This document shows, in pieces, positions 6,160 to 6,576 of a stretch of 6,576 bases of DNA; within the stretch, counting starts at the first letter, position 1, and each line of letters begins with the position of its first letter. The notes beneath the pieces are model-generated. The model had not been told where the DNA came from. It saw nothing but the letters and a program-made list of their open reading frames with translations, and ran no database searches. This DNA comes from Bacillota bacterium (GTDB lineage Bacteria > Bacillota > DTU030), in assembly GCA_012841005.1 (NCBI GenBank), contig DUVO01000077.1:1-6576 (forward strand), read 5' to 3'. Made by a program: the position numbers and the translations under genes.

Positions 6160-6576
6160 TTCCCAGCCTCCTCTGCAAAGTACTCATGGATAACCTCCAG
6201 GACCCTTTCCCGGGCCTGGGAGAGGGTCACCCCCTCCAACTGGGCCCCGGCAATGGTCATATGACCGCCACCCCCCAGCTGCTCCATCATTACCTGCACA
6301 TTGATGTCTCCGGTGGAACGGGCGCTGATGGCAGTCCCCCCGACAGTGGGGTAGATGACAAAGGATGCCGCAAAATCTTCAATGGAGAGGAGCTCGTCGG
6401 CCGCCTGGGCCGCCAAAAGCTGGGCCCTTTCCCCCTGCTGGGAAACCAGGGCCAGGGCAACCTTGCCGTAGAAGACTTCCGCCCTTTTTATGATTTCGGC
6501 CCGGTTGATAAAGGTAACCCAGTCATCCTGCAATAACCGCTGTATTGTTTCCTGATCCGCCCCGGAGCGCCGCAGG
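6156..6576 (-). CDS. gdpP: GdpP/YybT-type cyclic-di-AMP phosphodiesterase, C-terminal part
   Basis: The last 139 residues of a DHH/DHHA1 phosphoesterase; the gene enters from beyond 6576 and ends with TGA at 6156-6158. The visible part is the DHHA1 domain, which binds substrate: residues that read [10 protein letters not shown] and then the hallmark GGGGH ([13 protein letters not shown]) lie near the middle, followed by a C-terminal helix. In GdpP proteins an N-terminal membrane pair, a PAS-like domain, a degenerate GGDEF domain and the DHH catalytic half come before this; none can be seen here. GdpP degrades cyclic-di-AMP to pApA and so affects cell-wall, osmotic and potassium balance. The assignment over other DHH proteins (for example NrnA or RecJ) rests mainly on position directly before rplI, which is the usual gdpP site in Firmicutes. 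It overlaps rplI by four bases. Confidence 0.87.
   Translation of the reverse strand, partial: LRRSGADQETIQRLLQDDWVTFINRAEIIKRAEVFYGKVALALVSQQGERAQLLAAQAADELLSIEDFAASFVIYPTVGGTAISARSTGDINVQVMMEQLGGGGHMTIAGAQLEGVTLSQARERVLEVIHEYFAEEAGK
6167..6172 (-). promoter_or_regulatory. Ribosome binding site of rplI inside the gdpP end
   Basis: AGGAGG on the minus strand, seven bases before the rplI ATG. It lies inside the last codons of the upstream gene, so rplI can be initiated on its own as well as by coupling. Confidence 0.8.

Noticed and set aside
1..6576. CRISPR arrays, tRNA or rRNA genes, riboswitches, phage or toxin-antitoxin genes
   Set aside because: No regularly spaced repeats, no tRNA-like fold and no such protein motifs were seen on reading both strands; gaps between genes are at most about 190 bases and mostly explained.

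Overview
The window is a compact stretch of a low-copy bacterial chromosome. All seven genes I can support lie on the minus strand, so they read from right to left in the given coordinates. Gene content and order (gdpP, rplI, a Lon-type protease, dnaB, then a DnaI/DnaC-like loader) match the ribosomal-protein/replication cluster of Firmicutes. The LonC-type protease points to an endospore-forming clostridial lineage. The GC-rich, GGCC/CCGG-rich coding sequence with abundant Glu, Arg and Lys looks like a thermophilic Moorella-type clostridium. That genus-level guess rests on overall likeness only.

Layout in order of transcription. From 6575 to 6156 is the C-terminal end of a GdpP/YybT-type cyclic-di-AMP phosphodiesterase. 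It overlaps rplI (ribosomal protein bL9, 6159-5707) by four bases (ATGA). After an 88-base gap comes a 639-residue LonC-type ATP-dependent protease (5618-3699), which overlaps dnaB (replicative helicase, 3702-2362) by another ATGA. A strong Rho-independent terminator (2330-2357) follows dnaB. The next unit begins with a 126-residue protein I do not recognise firmly (2233-1853; its central region resembles a DnaD C-terminal domain). Four bases later comes a DnaI/DnaC-like AAA+ helicase-loader ATPase with a Cys4 zinc site (1848-931), closed by a second terminator (889-915). The last gene, cut by the window edge, is an FAD-dependent dehydrogenase of the COG2509 type (742-1) with its own ribosome binding site.

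Functionally the window links translation (bL9), nucleotide second-messenger turnover (GdpP), proteolysis (LonC) and replication restart/initiation (DnaB, the loader and a possible adaptor). The loader and the small protein probably act on DnaB, yet a terminator separates them from it. The oxidoreductase appears to be an unrelated downstream neighbour.

I found no CRISPR array, tRNA, rRNA, insertion sequence, phage gene or riboswitch. Nothing here looks like an undescribed multi-gene system. The least explained element is the 126-residue gene between dnaB and the loader.
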